From: Hyphomicrobium sp. NDB2Meth4
GTDB taxonomy: Bacteria > Pseudomonadota > Alphaproteobacteria > Rhizobiales > Hyphomicrobiaceae
Length of the DNA: 64,000 nucleotides
Direction: 5' to 3'
NCBI RefSeq assembly: GCF_900117445.1
Contig: NZ_FPEJ01000007.1
Span: 62,001-126,000 of the forward strand
The notes below the pieces were generated by a model. It saw only the letters and a list, made by a program, of their open reading frames with translations. It made no database searches and was not told the DNA's origin. The translations under genes and the position numbers were made by a program. Of this stretch, positions 38,878 through 47,276 are shown piece by piece; position 1 is the stretch's first letter, and each line of letters begins with the position of its first letter.

Positions 38878-39065
38878 CATCGCTCGTCTGGTTGATCCCC
38901 TGTGCACTCGCCCTCGGCCTGCTCGGGCTCCTGGCATTCTTGTGGGCCCTGCGTTCAGGCCAGTTCGAGGATCTGGAAGGGGCCGGATGGCGCGCGATTC
39001 AGGACGAAGAGCCCGGCGACGCATCGAGCCCGGCTGAAAACGCAGAAAAGCCCCGCCCACAGTGA
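38874..39065 (+). CDS. ccoS: cbb3 oxidase maturation protein CcoS
   Basis: A 63-residue single-helix protein with MTSLVWLIPCALALGLLGLL, then the CcoS signature LWALRSGQFEDLEGAGWRAI, followed by an acidic tail. CcoS is needed for cofactor insertion into the oxidase. The start overlaps the ccoI stop as ATGA, ending the ccoGHIS operon. Confidence 0.93.
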   Translation: MTSLVWLIPCALALGLLGLLAFLWALRSGQFEDLEGAGWRAIQDEEPGDASSPAENAEKPRPQ

Positions 39066-39093
39066 AGTGTGCCGCATAGGCCGCGAGAGGGGT

Positions 39094-39492
39094 TCAGTCG
39101 GCGTGCTTGGCGCCACTGCCGTCATGCGTCAGCAACAAGTCGCACTTCGACTCGAGAAACACCCGCGAAAAGCCCAGTTGCTGCTCGGGGCTTAGCGCGT
39201 CGACAACAACGATCGACGCTCCGAGCTCGAGCTGGGCTGCAACCTGCTGATAGAGGCGACCGCAGCCCATCAGGGACAGGGGAGGCAGGCCATCGAAGTC
39301 CTGTGCCAGCAGCGGCTCATCGTTGGAAAGCACGCAGACCGCATGCGCGGTGCCGCGTAGCTTCCTGGCTACGCCGCTGGCGCTGTCCGCATCGTTGAAG
39401 ATGCCGATAACCAGCCGGGGCCGCGGATTGGCGCCATTCTGGCAGCCGCCACAGCAGGCGCTGGGATTACCATCGATGTGATCTTCGCTCAC
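39094..39492 (-). CDS. Cys-rich hypothetical protein convergent with ccoS
   Basis: Unrecognised 132-residue protein with GTG start. The N-terminus has a cysteine group ACCGGCQNG, followed by an alternating strand/helix pattern (RLVIGIFNDADSASGVARKL, ASIVVVDALSPEQQLG) suggesting a small alpha/beta fold; two more cysteines lie near MGCGRL and SKCDLL. Codon use looks like its neighbours. It lies just after the cbb3 assembly genes on the other strand, and metal or haem handling is only a guess. Family searching by profile is needed. Confidence 0.55.
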   Translation of the reverse strand: MSEDHIDGNPSACCGGCQNGANPRPRLVIGIFNDADSASGVARKLRGTAHAVCVLSNDEPLLAQDFDGLPPLSLMGCGRLYQQVAAQLELGASIVVVDALSPEQQLGFSRVFLESKCDLLLTHDGSGAKHAD

Positions 39493-39624
39493 CGGGCACC
39501 ACTCGCGTGATGGACGAAATTAACCCACACCCTAGCGGCAAGGCGTCGCCGGGGTTTGACCTGATTGTGCGCTTGTGTGACAGCATGTAACAGGAATGAA
39601 CCAAATCAGCCGGCCCCCCGCCCC

Positions 39625-40359
39625 ATGTCCGCAGCAGAACGGCAGACCATTCTCATCGTCGACGACGAGCCCGAGGTGCGCACCCTTCTGCGTACTGGTC
39701 TGGAAGGCGAGGGGTTTTCCGTGCTTGAGGCCTCCGATGGAAGCCAGGCCCTGACCCTCATAGAGCGGGTCCCGATCAGCCTCGTGACGCTGGATTTGAA
39801 GCTCGGCGGTGAGGACGGCCTGAAGGTCGCGCGTGAGTTGCGCGTGGTCAAGAACGTCCCGATTATCATGATCACCGGCAAGAGCGACGCCATCGACCGC
39901 GTGGTGGGTCTCGAGCTCGGCGCCGACGACTACATCCCCAAGCCATTTCTCATGCGCGAGGTAATCGCTCGCGTGCGTGCGGTGCTGCGGCGCTACGAGG
40001 CCGGCAACGCGCCGGCAAGTGGCGCTACCTCTGAGGATGAGGAATGTTACGGGTTTGATGGCTGGAAGGTGGATTTACTGCGCCGCGAAGTGCGCGATCC
40101 CTCCGGCGAGCTGCGCGACCTCACAACCGCCGAGTTCAATCTGCTGGCGCTGCTCGTGCAGAGAGCCGGACGTGTCCTCTCGCGCGACGAGATCATGGAC
40201 CTCTTGAAAGGTCACGACTGGACGCCGATGGATCGCTCCATCGACGCGCTCGTTGCACGCCTGCGCAAGAAGCTGGAGCCCGACAGCGAACGCCCCACGC
40301 TGGTGAAAACCGTGCGCGGCGTCGGCTACGTGTTTGCCGGATCCGCCAAGAAGCTCTGA
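39625..40359 (+). CDS. OmpR-family response regulator
   Basis: A 244-residue DNA-binding response regulator. The receiver has IVDDEPEV at 11-18, phospho-acceptor Asp57 in LVTLDLKLGG, MITGKSD and PKPF. The OmpR-type winged helix follows at about 145-240 (DLTTAEFNLLALLVQRAGRVLSRDEIM, KTVRGVGYVFAG). The ATG at 39625 is chosen because the receiver starts there; the open frame begins 20 codons earlier. The convergent hybrid kinase 40 bp downstream could be its partner, but it already has its own receiver. Confidence 0.88.
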   Translation: MSAAERQTILIVDDEPEVRTLLRTGLEGEGFSVLEASDGSQALTLIERVPISLVTLDLKLGGEDGLKVARELRVVKNVPIIMITGKSDAIDRVVGLELGADDYIPKPFLMREVIARVRAVLRRYEAGNAPASGATSEDEECYGFDGWKVDLLRREVRDPSGELRDLTTAEFNLLALLVQRAGRVLSRDEIMDLLKGHDWTPMDRSIDALVARLRKKLEPDSERPTLVKTVRGVGYVFAGSAKKL

Positions 40360-40398
40360 CGCTCTGGCGATGAGCGCGACACACGGGTCGAAGGAGCC

Positions 40399-42090
40399 CT
40401 AGTCGCGATGCAAAGCATCGTGCAGCGACACCGCCAGCTCCGCGCGCTTATAAGGTTTGCGCAGGATGGGGTTGCCGCCGTAAGCAGCCGGATCGTGACG
40501 CGTCTCTTCCGCGGCATATCCGGTCGTCAGCACGACCCTCGTCCCAGGCACGTGCTCGCCAATCCAGCGGGCCAACTCATAGCCAGACATGCCACCAGCC
40601 ATGACAATGTCACTCAGCACGAGATCGACATGCTCGCCGCTCTGCAGGATGCGAACCGCCGCCGGGCCGCTTTCTGCCTCGAGCACCACGTAGCCCAGAC
40701 CTTCGACGCGCTGCAGTGTCAGCTCGCGTACCTCGGCATTGTCTTCGACGACCAGCACGACCTCGTTCGCTTCAGAAAGCGGCACCGCCTCGGAAGCCGA
40801 TGCAACCCTGTCGAGTTCGCCATCGGCGCGTGGCAGATAGAGCGTCACGGTCGTGCCGCGTCCAACTGCGCTTTGGATTGTCGCGTGGCCACCAGACTGT
40901 TCCGCAAAGCCATAGACGGTGCTGAGGCCGAGCCCGGTACCGCGGCCGGGCTCCTTGGTTGAGAAGAACGGCTCGAAAGCGCGCTCTATAACTTCGGGCG
41001 GCATGCCTTCACCGGTATCCGAAACCGATAGCAGCACATACTCCCCGCCCGCGCCGTCGAAGGGCAGGGCGCTCGCTGCAACGTTGCGCGTTTCGACCAT
41101 CAGCGCACCGCCGTGAGGCATCGCATCGCGTGCATTGATGGCGAGGTTGAGGATCGCGTTCTCCACCTCGCTTGGATCGGCCTTCGTCTTCCACAGGTTG
41201 CCGGCGAGCATGGTGGTGAGCGTGATCGGCTCGCCGATCGAGCGCTTCAGGATTTCCATCAGCCCCAGCACCAGCTCGTTAAGATCGAGCACTTGCGGCG
41301 AGAGGCGCCTCCGCCGGGCGAACGTCAGCAGCCGCTTCGTCAGCGCAGCGCCCATGTCGGCAGCATCGGCCGCACGCTTCAGCAGCGTACGCGATGCTGG
41401 CTGGTCCGTGGCATCACCCACCAGCTCCAGGTTGCCGGTTATGATGGTCAGCAGGTTGTTGAAGTCGTGCGCGACGCCGCCCGTCAGCTGGCCGAAGGCC
41501 TCCATGCGCTGTGCCTGGATCAGCGCTGCCTGCGTCGCCTCGCGCCGGCCGATTTCCGCTTCGAGTTCGCGCGTGCGCTCCGCCACGCGTTGCTCTAGCT
41601 CCGAATTGGCTTTCGCCAGCTCTGCTTGCGCGCGCTTCCTTTCGGTCACATCGCGCACCACCACCATGAAGATGGGGCGCCCGTCTATTTCCTGCTTTGC
41701 GATGGAGGCTTCTGCGGGAAATTCCGTCCCGTCCTTGCGTCGCGCGAAGATCTCCTGCCGCTCACCCATGCGCCGCGCCGCGACCGGCGATCGCGAAAAT
41801 TCCGCAACATGAGCGTGATGCGTCCCACGAAAGCGCTCAGGAATCAGCACGTCCAGCCGCTGCCCGATGATCTCTTCCTTGCTGTAGCCGAACATCGAGG
41901 CCGCACCATCGTTGAACAACATGATGCGCATATTCTCGTTGAGCGAGATGATCGCATCTGCCGCAATGGCAAGGATGGTCGAAATCTGCGACTCGGCGAG
42001 TAGCAGCTCTTTCTGGGTGTCGCTGGCCGACGGGTCTGTGAGAGGCATGAGGGGTGCCGCAAGGTCCAAGCTGCGCCGATTGAATGTCAT
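40399..42090 (-). CDS. PAS hybrid histidine kinase with receiver domain
   Basis: A 563-residue soluble hybrid kinase. Domain order is a PAS domain (about residues 35-150, with ADAIISLNENMRIMLFNDGA), a short coiled coil, HisKA with His208 in GGVAHDFNNLL, HATPase (NAILNLAINARDAM, GTGLGLSTVYGFA) and a C-terminal receiver with Asp494 in LVLSDIVMAGG. No membrane segments are visible, so the signal is probably cytoplasmic, possibly redox or oxygen through the PAS domain. It is convergent with the OmpR-type regulator. Confidence 0.88.
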   Translation of the reverse strand: MTFNRRSLDLAAPLMPLTDPSASDTQKELLLAESQISTILAIAADAIISLNENMRIMLFNDGAASMFGYSKEEIIGQRLDVLIPERFRGTHHAHVAEFSRSPVAARRMGERQEIFARRKDGTEFPAEASIAKQEIDGRPIFMVVVRDVTERKRAQAELAKANSELEQRVAERTRELEAEIGRREATQAALIQAQRMEAFGQLTGGVAHDFNNLLTIITGNLELVGDATDQPASRTLLKRAADAADMGAALTKRLLTFARRRRLSPQVLDLNELVLGLMEILKRSIGEPITLTTMLAGNLWKTKADPSEVENAILNLAINARDAMPHGGALMVETRNVAASALPFDGAGGEYVLLSVSDTGEGMPPEVIERAFEPFFSTKEPGRGTGLGLSTVYGFAEQSGGHATIQSAVGRGTTVTLYLPRADGELDRVASASEAVPLSEANEVVLVVEDNAEVRELTLQRVEGLGYVVLEAESGPAAVRILQSGEHVDLVLSDIVMAGGMSGYELARWIGEHVPGTRVVLTTGYAAEETRHDPAAYGGNPILRKPYKRAELAVSLHDALHRD

Positions 42091-42137
42091 TGGTCGGCGA
42101 TGATCAAGTGTAGTGTGCCGATAGTGCTCCGAAGCCG

Positions 42138-43514
42138 TTACACTAAGTGCTCGGTGTCGAGATCCGTGCCCAGGGACTGCGCCAGAATTTCCAGGGCCTT
42201 TACTAACGTCGAGCGACTGGGAGCCGCGCCGAGCGCAACTCTAATGCAGTCCGGCGGATTGTCAGAGGTGGAAAACGAGGCCGCTGCCACGACGCCGAGG
42301 CCGCGCCTCTGCAGATGAGCTGCGAACTCGGCGCTCGACCACGGTGAAGGCAGCGTCAGCCACAGATGATGCCCGGATGGATGTGCGGCAAACGCATGCC
42401 CCAGCAGCGCCTTGCTTGCAAGCCGCTGGCGCGCAGCCGCCTCGTTTGCCACCGCTGCAATGATCGAGGCCGCTGTGCCGTCGCTCATCCATCTGGCGGC
42501 AACCGCGAGTGTCAGCGGCACCGACATCTGTAAGCTGGCACGCAGGCAATTCGTCAGTCGCGCCGCTTCCTCCTGGTTCGGCGACACCACCAGCGAAACG
42601 CGCAAACCCGGCGTCACGCTCTTCGACAAGCTGGCGGCAAGATAAGTGCGCTCGGGGATCAGGGTGGCAAACGGTGTAATGCCGGACGTCAGGAAGGCAT
42701 AAGGATCGTCCTCGATCAGCGTCAGCCCCCGCGCTGCGATGATGCGCGCCAGCTCCTCGCGGCGTTTCACGGGAATCGTTGCCGTCGTTGGATTGTGCAT
42801 CGTCGGCATCAGATAGATGAGCCGCACTTTGCTGTGCTTCCGGCAGGCGCGCTCGAGCGAGTCAGGCTTGATACCGTCGCGATCCATGTCGACGCCGATG
42901 AGGTTTATCCCCAACGCAGCGGCTGCCGACTTCAAGCCAGGATATGTCAGCGCTTCGGTGAAAATGCTTTCGCCACGCGCCGCGTGCATCAGCAGAAGCG
43001 AGAACAGCGCCGACTGCGTGCCGGGCGCGAGCACGAGCCGATCAGCCGAAACATTCGGAACGAGAGAGCGCAGCCAATCGGTTGCAATCACGCGCTCGCC
43101 TCGCGTGCCACCGGGCTGCTGGTAGTTGAGGTACGTTTGTATGCGCCCGCCCGAGCGCAGCTCGCCGAACGTTTTTGCCAGCTGCGCCGCCAAATCGGCC
43201 TCTGCAGGCTGCGGCGGGATGTTCATCGACAGGTCGATGCCCGGAGCCACCACCTGGCGCGCCGCGGGCGGATCGCCGGCTTTGACGAACGTCCCCCGTC
43301 CGACGCGCGCTTCTGTCAAACCTTGCCGCCGCGCTTCGGAGTAGGCGCGCGTTGCCGTCGTCAGGTCGATGCCGAGTGCCGCGGCGAGCATCCGGTGCGT
43401 CGGCAGCGCCTGCCCCTGATGCAGGCGGCCGGAGGCGATATCGTCGGCGAGTGCCGCCACGATGCGCAAGTAGACCGGCCCACCCCGGTCCGAAATTGTA
43501 GGCATCCAATCCAT
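42138..43514 (-). CDS. MocR-family regulator (GntR HTH + aminotransferase domain)
   Basis: A 458-residue chimera. The N-terminal GntR-type winged helix (about residues 10-80, YLRIVAALADDIASGRLHQG, PTHRMLAAALGIDLTTATRA) is followed by a class I aminotransferase fold with PNVSADRLVLAPGTQSAL, the PLP-lysine segment ASLSKSVTPGLRVS and a typical C-terminus. Family members sense a PLP adduct of an amino acid. The ATG at 43514 gives the normal N-terminus; the frame extends 71 codons further upstream across the divergent gene. The start codon overlaps one copy of a direct repeat (43509-43552), so autorepression is likely. Targets are possibly the divergent DUF983 and EamA genes. Confidence 0.88.
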   Translation of the reverse strand: MDWMPTISDRGGPVYLRIVAALADDIASGRLHQGQALPTHRMLAAALGIDLTTATRAYSEARRQGLTEARVGRGTFVKAGDPPAARQVVAPGIDLSMNIPPQPAEADLAAQLAKTFGELRSGGRIQTYLNYQQPGGTRGERVIATDWLRSLVPNVSADRLVLAPGTQSALFSLLLMHAARGESIFTEALTYPGLKSAAAALGINLIGVDMDRDGIKPDSLERACRKHSKVRLIYLMPTMHNPTTATIPVKRREELARIIAARGLTLIEDDPYAFLTSGITPFATLIPERTYLAASLSKSVTPGLRVSLVVSPNQEEAARLTNCLRASLQMSVPLTLAVAARWMSDGTAASIIAAVANEAAARQRLASKALLGHAFAAHPSGHHLWLTLPSPWSSAEFAAHLQRRGLGVVAAASFSTSDNPPDCIRVALGAAPSRSTLVKALEILAQSLGTDLDTEHLV

Positions 43515-43552
43515 ACAAGCGTGGTCACATAGCGCGTTGTCGATCCATACAA
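43509..43552 (-). promoter_or_regulatory. Two direct repeats TTGTATGGAT, probable MocR operator
   Basis: The 10-bp sequence TTGTATGGAT occurs twice on the minus strand, at 43509-43518 and 43543-43552, identical, 34 bp apart start to start (just over three helical turns). The first copy spans the mocR-like start codon. MocR proteins such as GabR and PdxR bind pairs of direct repeats, which fits. Confidence 0.6.
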
Positions 43553-43617
43553 TGTAGCTTACCTTCAAGCTGCCGCCAAACCCGCGGATAACCCGGCCAC
43601 AGAAAAGGGGACTAGGG

Positions 43618-44031
43618 ATGGAGAATACCTGCGAGCCAACCACTGCAACGGCCCTGCTGAGAGGTGCGACCTGCCGCTGCCCGGCGTGTGGCGAGGGCCC
43701 GTTGTTTCGCAAGTTCCTCAAGGTCAAGGATCGCTGCGACGCTTGCGGAGAGGATCTCCACCATCACCGCGCCGACGACATGCCGGCCTACATTGTCATG
43801 TCCATCGTCGGCCACATCGTCATCGGACTCCTGTTGTGGGTCGAGACGTCATTCGCCCCTTCGATCTGGATCCACATCGCGCTGTGGGTACCGCTCACGC
43901 TCGGCCTGAGCCTCGGTCTGCTCCAACCTGTGAAGGGCACGATCGTCGCGTTGCAGTGGGCGCTGCGCATGCACGGGTTCGGCGCGCGGCGGTCACGCGA
44001 CAGCACGACGAACCTTCAACGCGTTGCCTGA
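43618..44031 (+). CDS. DUF983 family membrane protein
   Basis: A 137-residue protein of the DUF983 family, with two zinc-ribbon-like CxxC pairs: CRCPACGEGPLF and KDRCDACGEDLHHH. Two membrane helices follow (YIVMSIVGHIVIGLLLWV and IALWVPLTLGLSLGLL). DUF983 proteins are found near haem-copper oxidase genes in several bacteria; function not established. It is divergent from the MocR gene by 103 bp and followed by an EamA transporter 12 bp later. Confidence 0.85.
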   Translation: MENTCEPTTATALLRGATCRCPACGEGPLFRKFLKVKDRCDACGEDLHHHRADDMPAYIVMSIVGHIVIGLLLWVETSFAPSIWIHIALWVPLTLGLSLGLLQPVKGTIVALQWALRMHGFGARRSRDSTTNLQRVA

Positions 44032-44043
44032 TCGATCGCCGCG

Positions 44044-44961
44044 ATGACACCCGCTCCGGTCAGCTTGCCCTTGCGCCACGCGCTGCTGGCCGTCGTGGTC
44101 ATGGCGGTGTGGGGGTCGAACTTCGTCGTCATCCGTGTCGGACTGGACCACCTGCCGCCGCTCACGTTTGCTGCTTTGCGCTTCGCGCTGGCATTCTTTC
44201 CGGCCATGCTTCTGGTTTCGCGCCCAAATGTGTCCTGGCGTAACCTCGCCGGCTATGGGGTGCTGATCGGTGGCGGCCAATTCGGTCTGCTTTTCATCGC
44301 AATGAACGGCCACATCACGCCCGCGCTCGCCTCGCTGGTCGTGCAGATGCAGGTGTTCTTCACCATCGGGCTTGCAGCCGTGCTGAGCGGCGAGCGTGTG
44401 CGCCCCTTTCAGTTCGTGGCACTTGCCATCGCAGTGTCGGGCATCGCGCTCATCATTCTCAACACGGACACGATGACGACACCGGCCGGGCTGGCGCTCG
44501 TGCTCGCCGCAGCCCTTTGCTGGGCCGGCGGCAACATCGTCGTCCGTTCATCGCCCAAGGCCGATATGTTGAGCTACGTCGTCTGGGCGAGCCCATTTTC
44601 CGTGGCGCCACTGATCGCGGCAGCTCTGATGCTTGAAGGTCCGGCAGCCATGGCCGCAGGTATCGCCAATGCCACCCCCGCCACCTGGGCCGCTGTGCTA
44701 TGGCAGGCCGTGGGCAACACGCTCTTCGGCTATGCCGTGTGGGGATGGCTGTTGTCTCGCTATCCGGTCGCGAGCGTCGCACCGATGTCGCTTCTCGTCC
44801 CGCTGTTCGGGATCGCAGCCTCTGCCGCGTTTCTCGGCGAGCCGCTGCAGGCCTGGAAGCTCGAAGCGATGGCGCTGGTTCTTCTCGGGCTCTTCATCAA
44901 TCTAATGTGGCCGCGGATGTTGGCAGCGCTCCGCCGCCGCGAGGCTACCAACGCAACTTGA
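44044..44961 (+). CDS. EamA-family (DMT) exporter
   Basis: A 305-residue drug/metabolite transporter with ten predicted helices in two EamA repeats. Family features are VMAVWGSNFVVIRVGLDHLPP and LTFAALRFALAF in the first half and NTLFGYAVWGWLLSRYP and PLFGIAASAAFLGE in the second. This group often exports amino acids or their derivatives (EamA/YdeD). Co-directional with the DUF983 gene 12 bp upstream and possibly controlled by the divergent MocR regulator. Confidence 0.9.
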   Translation: MTPAPVSLPLRHALLAVVVMAVWGSNFVVIRVGLDHLPPLTFAALRFALAFFPAMLLVSRPNVSWRNLAGYGVLIGGGQFGLLFIAMNGHITPALASLVVQMQVFFTIGLAAVLSGERVRPFQFVALAIAVSGIALIILNTDTMTTPAGLALVLAAALCWAGGNIVVRSSPKADMLSYVVWASPFSVAPLIAAALMLEGPAAMAAGIANATPATWAAVLWQAVGNTLFGYAVWGWLLSRYPVASVAPMSLLVPLFGIAASAAFLGEPLQAWKLEAMALVLLGLFINLMWPRMLAALRRREATNAT

Positions 44962-44981
44962 CGTGTGAATCGCCGAGCAAG

Positions 44982-46844
44982 TTAGCTGACCTTAGGCACG
45001 GCGCCTTGCTCGGTCCGCCAGCGCACGATGAACTCCACCGGCATGGTGATCGACCATTCGACGCCACCGGGGGCGAACTTGTAGTCCACCTTCGCACTCA
45101 GCGCCTGGCCGACAACCCGCTCGATGACCACGTGGCCAAATCCCTTCACCGTCGGCGGCGAGACCGGCGGCCCGCCACGTTCGTTCCAGTGCAGCACCAA
45201 CCAGCGCGAACCATCCTCGCGCGGCTCGATATCCCATCGGACATGCACGCGCCCGTTCGACGTCGACAGCGCCCCGTACTTTGCCGCATTGGTGGCAAGT
45301 TCATGCAACGCCAGCCCGAGGTTCTGCGCGGCCGTCGCGTTGACGAAAACGTGCGGCCCCTTGCACTCCAGCGACACTTCGGACGATCCAGTGAACGGCT
45401 GCAGCACCGCGTGGATCAATTCTTCAAGCGAAGCGCCTGTCCAATCTTCGGCGACCAGTAGGTCGTGCGACGCAGAAAGGCTCTGCAGTCGCTGAATGAG
45501 CTGTGACTGCAACACGGCGACATCGCTGCTCGTGCGGGCTGTCTGCCGCACCATGGCGACGATGACGGCAAGCAGGTTCTTCGTGCGGTGCGAAAGCTCG
45601 CGCATCACCGTGCGCAGATGCTTCTCCACCCGCTTGCGTTCGGTGATGTCGCGAAACACTGCGGAGAAGCCGAAAATGCGCCCGTCTGGTCGGCGCATTG
45701 GCGCGACGTTTATGGCGACGTCGAGAAGGCTTCCGTCCTTCCGGCGCCTCACTGTATCGCGCAGCACATGCTCGCCCAGCCGCAGATGACGATACTTATC
45801 CTCGAATTCCGCCGCCGAGCCTTCCGGGAAAAGTATCTGTTCCGATTGGCCGATCACCTCATCGGCCGTGTAGCCGAACATGATTTCCGCGCCAGGGTTC
45901 CACGATTGAATGAGGCCTTCGCTCGACATCGAGATGATCGCGTCGGCTGAAGTCGCGACGATCGTTGCCAGTTGAGCGTTTCTCTCGGCCTCCTCGAGGT
46001 GCTCGGTGATGTCGGTATTCGTTCCGAACCAGCGGATAACGTTACCCGCGTCGTCGCGGATTGGCATCGCACGGGAGAGAAACCAGCGATATACCCCGTC
46101 GCGCCCCTTCAGCGGGAACGTGTCCTCCCACACCTCGCCGCTGGCGAGGCAGCGGTTGATCTTCTCCATCGTGCGCTCGACATGGTCGGGGTGCTGACGC
46201 AGCGGCCAGCCCCACTCGCGCGCCTCCTCGAATGGCAGCCCCGTGTAGTCGAACCACCGCTTGTTATACCAAAAGATATTGCCGTTATCGTCGGCCATCC
46301 AGGCAAACGCAGCGATATTGTCGGCCAGCGTGCGAAAGCGGGATTCACTTTCGCGCTGCGCACGTTCCGCAAACACCCATGGCGTCGTATCGACCACGAT
46401 GGCGAGCACACCGAGCACCTTGCCGTCGTCGTTGCGGATCGGGCTGTAGTCGAGGTTGACCCACACGTCCTCGGGAACGCCACGCCGGTTGAGATTGAAG
46501 TGCTTGTCGCGGAACGACAGCGACTCGCCTGCGAAGGCGGTTTCTATGACGCGGGTGTTGAACTCGCTCGCTTCTGGCCACCCCTCGACCACCGGCATGC
46601 CGAGCAGCTCCGGATGGCGCACCCCTGCGAACGACGCGTAGCTGTCGTTGTAAATCATGATCCCGGTAGGGCCCCACAGCAGGACCATGGGGACGGGCGA
46701 AGCCGCAATGAGATCGACGGCGCATTTGAGGCAGGTAGGCCAATCCTCGACGGCGCCGATAGCGGTCCGGCTCCAGTCGAATTCCTGGATACGTTTCTTC
46801 ATTTCATGACTGGCTGCTCGTGGAGGCATTGGGCTCGTGCGCAT
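44982..46844 (-). CDS. HWE-family multi-PAS sensor histidine kinase
   Basis: About 620 residues, cytoplasmic, with three PAS-type domains. The first has GIMIYNDSYASFAGVRHPELL, the second a PAS-PAC with FWYNKRWFDYTGLPFEEARE and the third ADAIISMSSEGLIQSWNPGAE. An HWE/HisKA_2 kinase core ends the protein (MRELSHRTKNLLAVIVAMVRQ, then LALHELATNAAKYGALS). HWE kinases commonly feed PhyR in alphaproteobacteria, and phyR is 430 bp away, so this is a candidate general-stress kinase. Starts at 46865 (TTG), 46844 (ATG) and 46802 (ATG) are all possible; I use 46844. Confidence 0.8.
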   Translation of the reverse strand: MRTSPMPPRAASHEMKKRIQEFDWSRTAIGAVEDWPTCLKCAVDLIAASPVPMVLLWGPTGIMIYNDSYASFAGVRHPELLGMPVVEGWPEASEFNTRVIETAFAGESLSFRDKHFNLNRRGVPEDVWVNLDYSPIRNDDGKVLGVLAIVVDTTPWVFAERAQRESESRFRTLADNIAAFAWMADDNGNIFWYNKRWFDYTGLPFEEAREWGWPLRQHPDHVERTMEKINRCLASGEVWEDTFPLKGRDGVYRWFLSRAMPIRDDAGNVIRWFGTNTDITEHLEEAERNAQLATIVATSADAIISMSSEGLIQSWNPGAEIMFGYTADEVIGQSEQILFPEGSAAEFEDKYRHLRLGEHVLRDTVRRRKDGSLLDVAINVAPMRRPDGRIFGFSAVFRDITERKRVEKHLRTVMRELSHRTKNLLAVIVAMVRQTARTSSDVAVLQSQLIQRLQSLSASHDLLVAEDWTGASLEELIHAVLQPFTGSSEVSLECKGPHVFVNATAAQNLGLALHELATNAAKYGALSTSNGRVHVRWDIEPREDGSRWLVLHWNERGGPPVSPPTVKGFGHVVIERVVGQALSAKVDYKFAPGGVEWSITMPVEFIVRWRTEQGAVPKVS

Positions 46845-46885
46845 GAAGAATGGTCGGTGCTGCAAAGAGTTCCATGGCGACGCAC

Positions 46886-46911
46886 GGAACCATGCAGCCG
46901 CCGTTGCAGTT
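46886..46911 (+). promoter_or_regulatory. Weak EcfG-type promoter upstream of DUF1328 gene
   Basis: GGAAC-N17-AGTT, one mismatch in the -10 element of GGAAC-N16/17-CGTT, 43 bp before the ATG at 46955. DUF1328-type genes are often stress induced. Confidence 0.4.
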
Positions 46912-46954
46912 TTAGCACCATCGTTCCTAACCGGCTTTCCGCTAAGAGGCTACC

Positions 46955-47128
46955 ATGGGCAATCTTCTCTACTGGGCCATCGTCTTTCTCGTCATCGCGC
47001 TCGTCGCCGCGTTCCTCGGCTTCGGAGGCGTCGCTGGTGTGGCGACTGAGGGTGCACGCATCCTTTTCTGGGTCGCGATAATTCTTTTGGTCATATCGGT
47101 CGTCGGCGGTCTGCTCCGCAGAGGCTAA
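46955..47128 (+). CDS. DUF1328 (YtjA-like) small membrane protein
   Basis: A 57-residue two-helix protein, [20 protein letters not shown] at the start, then [19 protein letters not shown] and [16 protein letters not shown]. Length and the glycine-rich turn match DUF1328. AAGAGG precedes the ATG. A weak EcfG-type promoter lies upstream, and it precedes phyR, in line with a general stress response gene; molecular role unknown. Confidence 0.88.
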   Translation: MGNLLYWAIVFLVIALVAAFLGFGGVAGVATEGARILFWVAIILLVISVVGGLLRRG

Positions 47129-47207
47129 CCGCTCTTGTTAATTCCGAGCATAATCAGCAGTTTGTCAGATTTTGCGAGCCGCGCCTGGCACAAGCTGGGC
47201 GCGGCTA

Positions 47208-47232
47208 GGAACTTTTCACACACTTGAGCGTT
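47208..47232 (+). promoter_or_regulatory. EcfG promoter of phyR
   Basis: GGAAC-N16-CGTT, exact match to the alphaproteobacterial EcfG consensus, 44 bp upstream of the phyR ATG. It implies autoactivation of the response. Confidence 0.85.
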
Positions 47233-47276
47233 TATGCGCTCATGAGTTTTATGGGCGGCCTGTAAAGGGGAGGATC

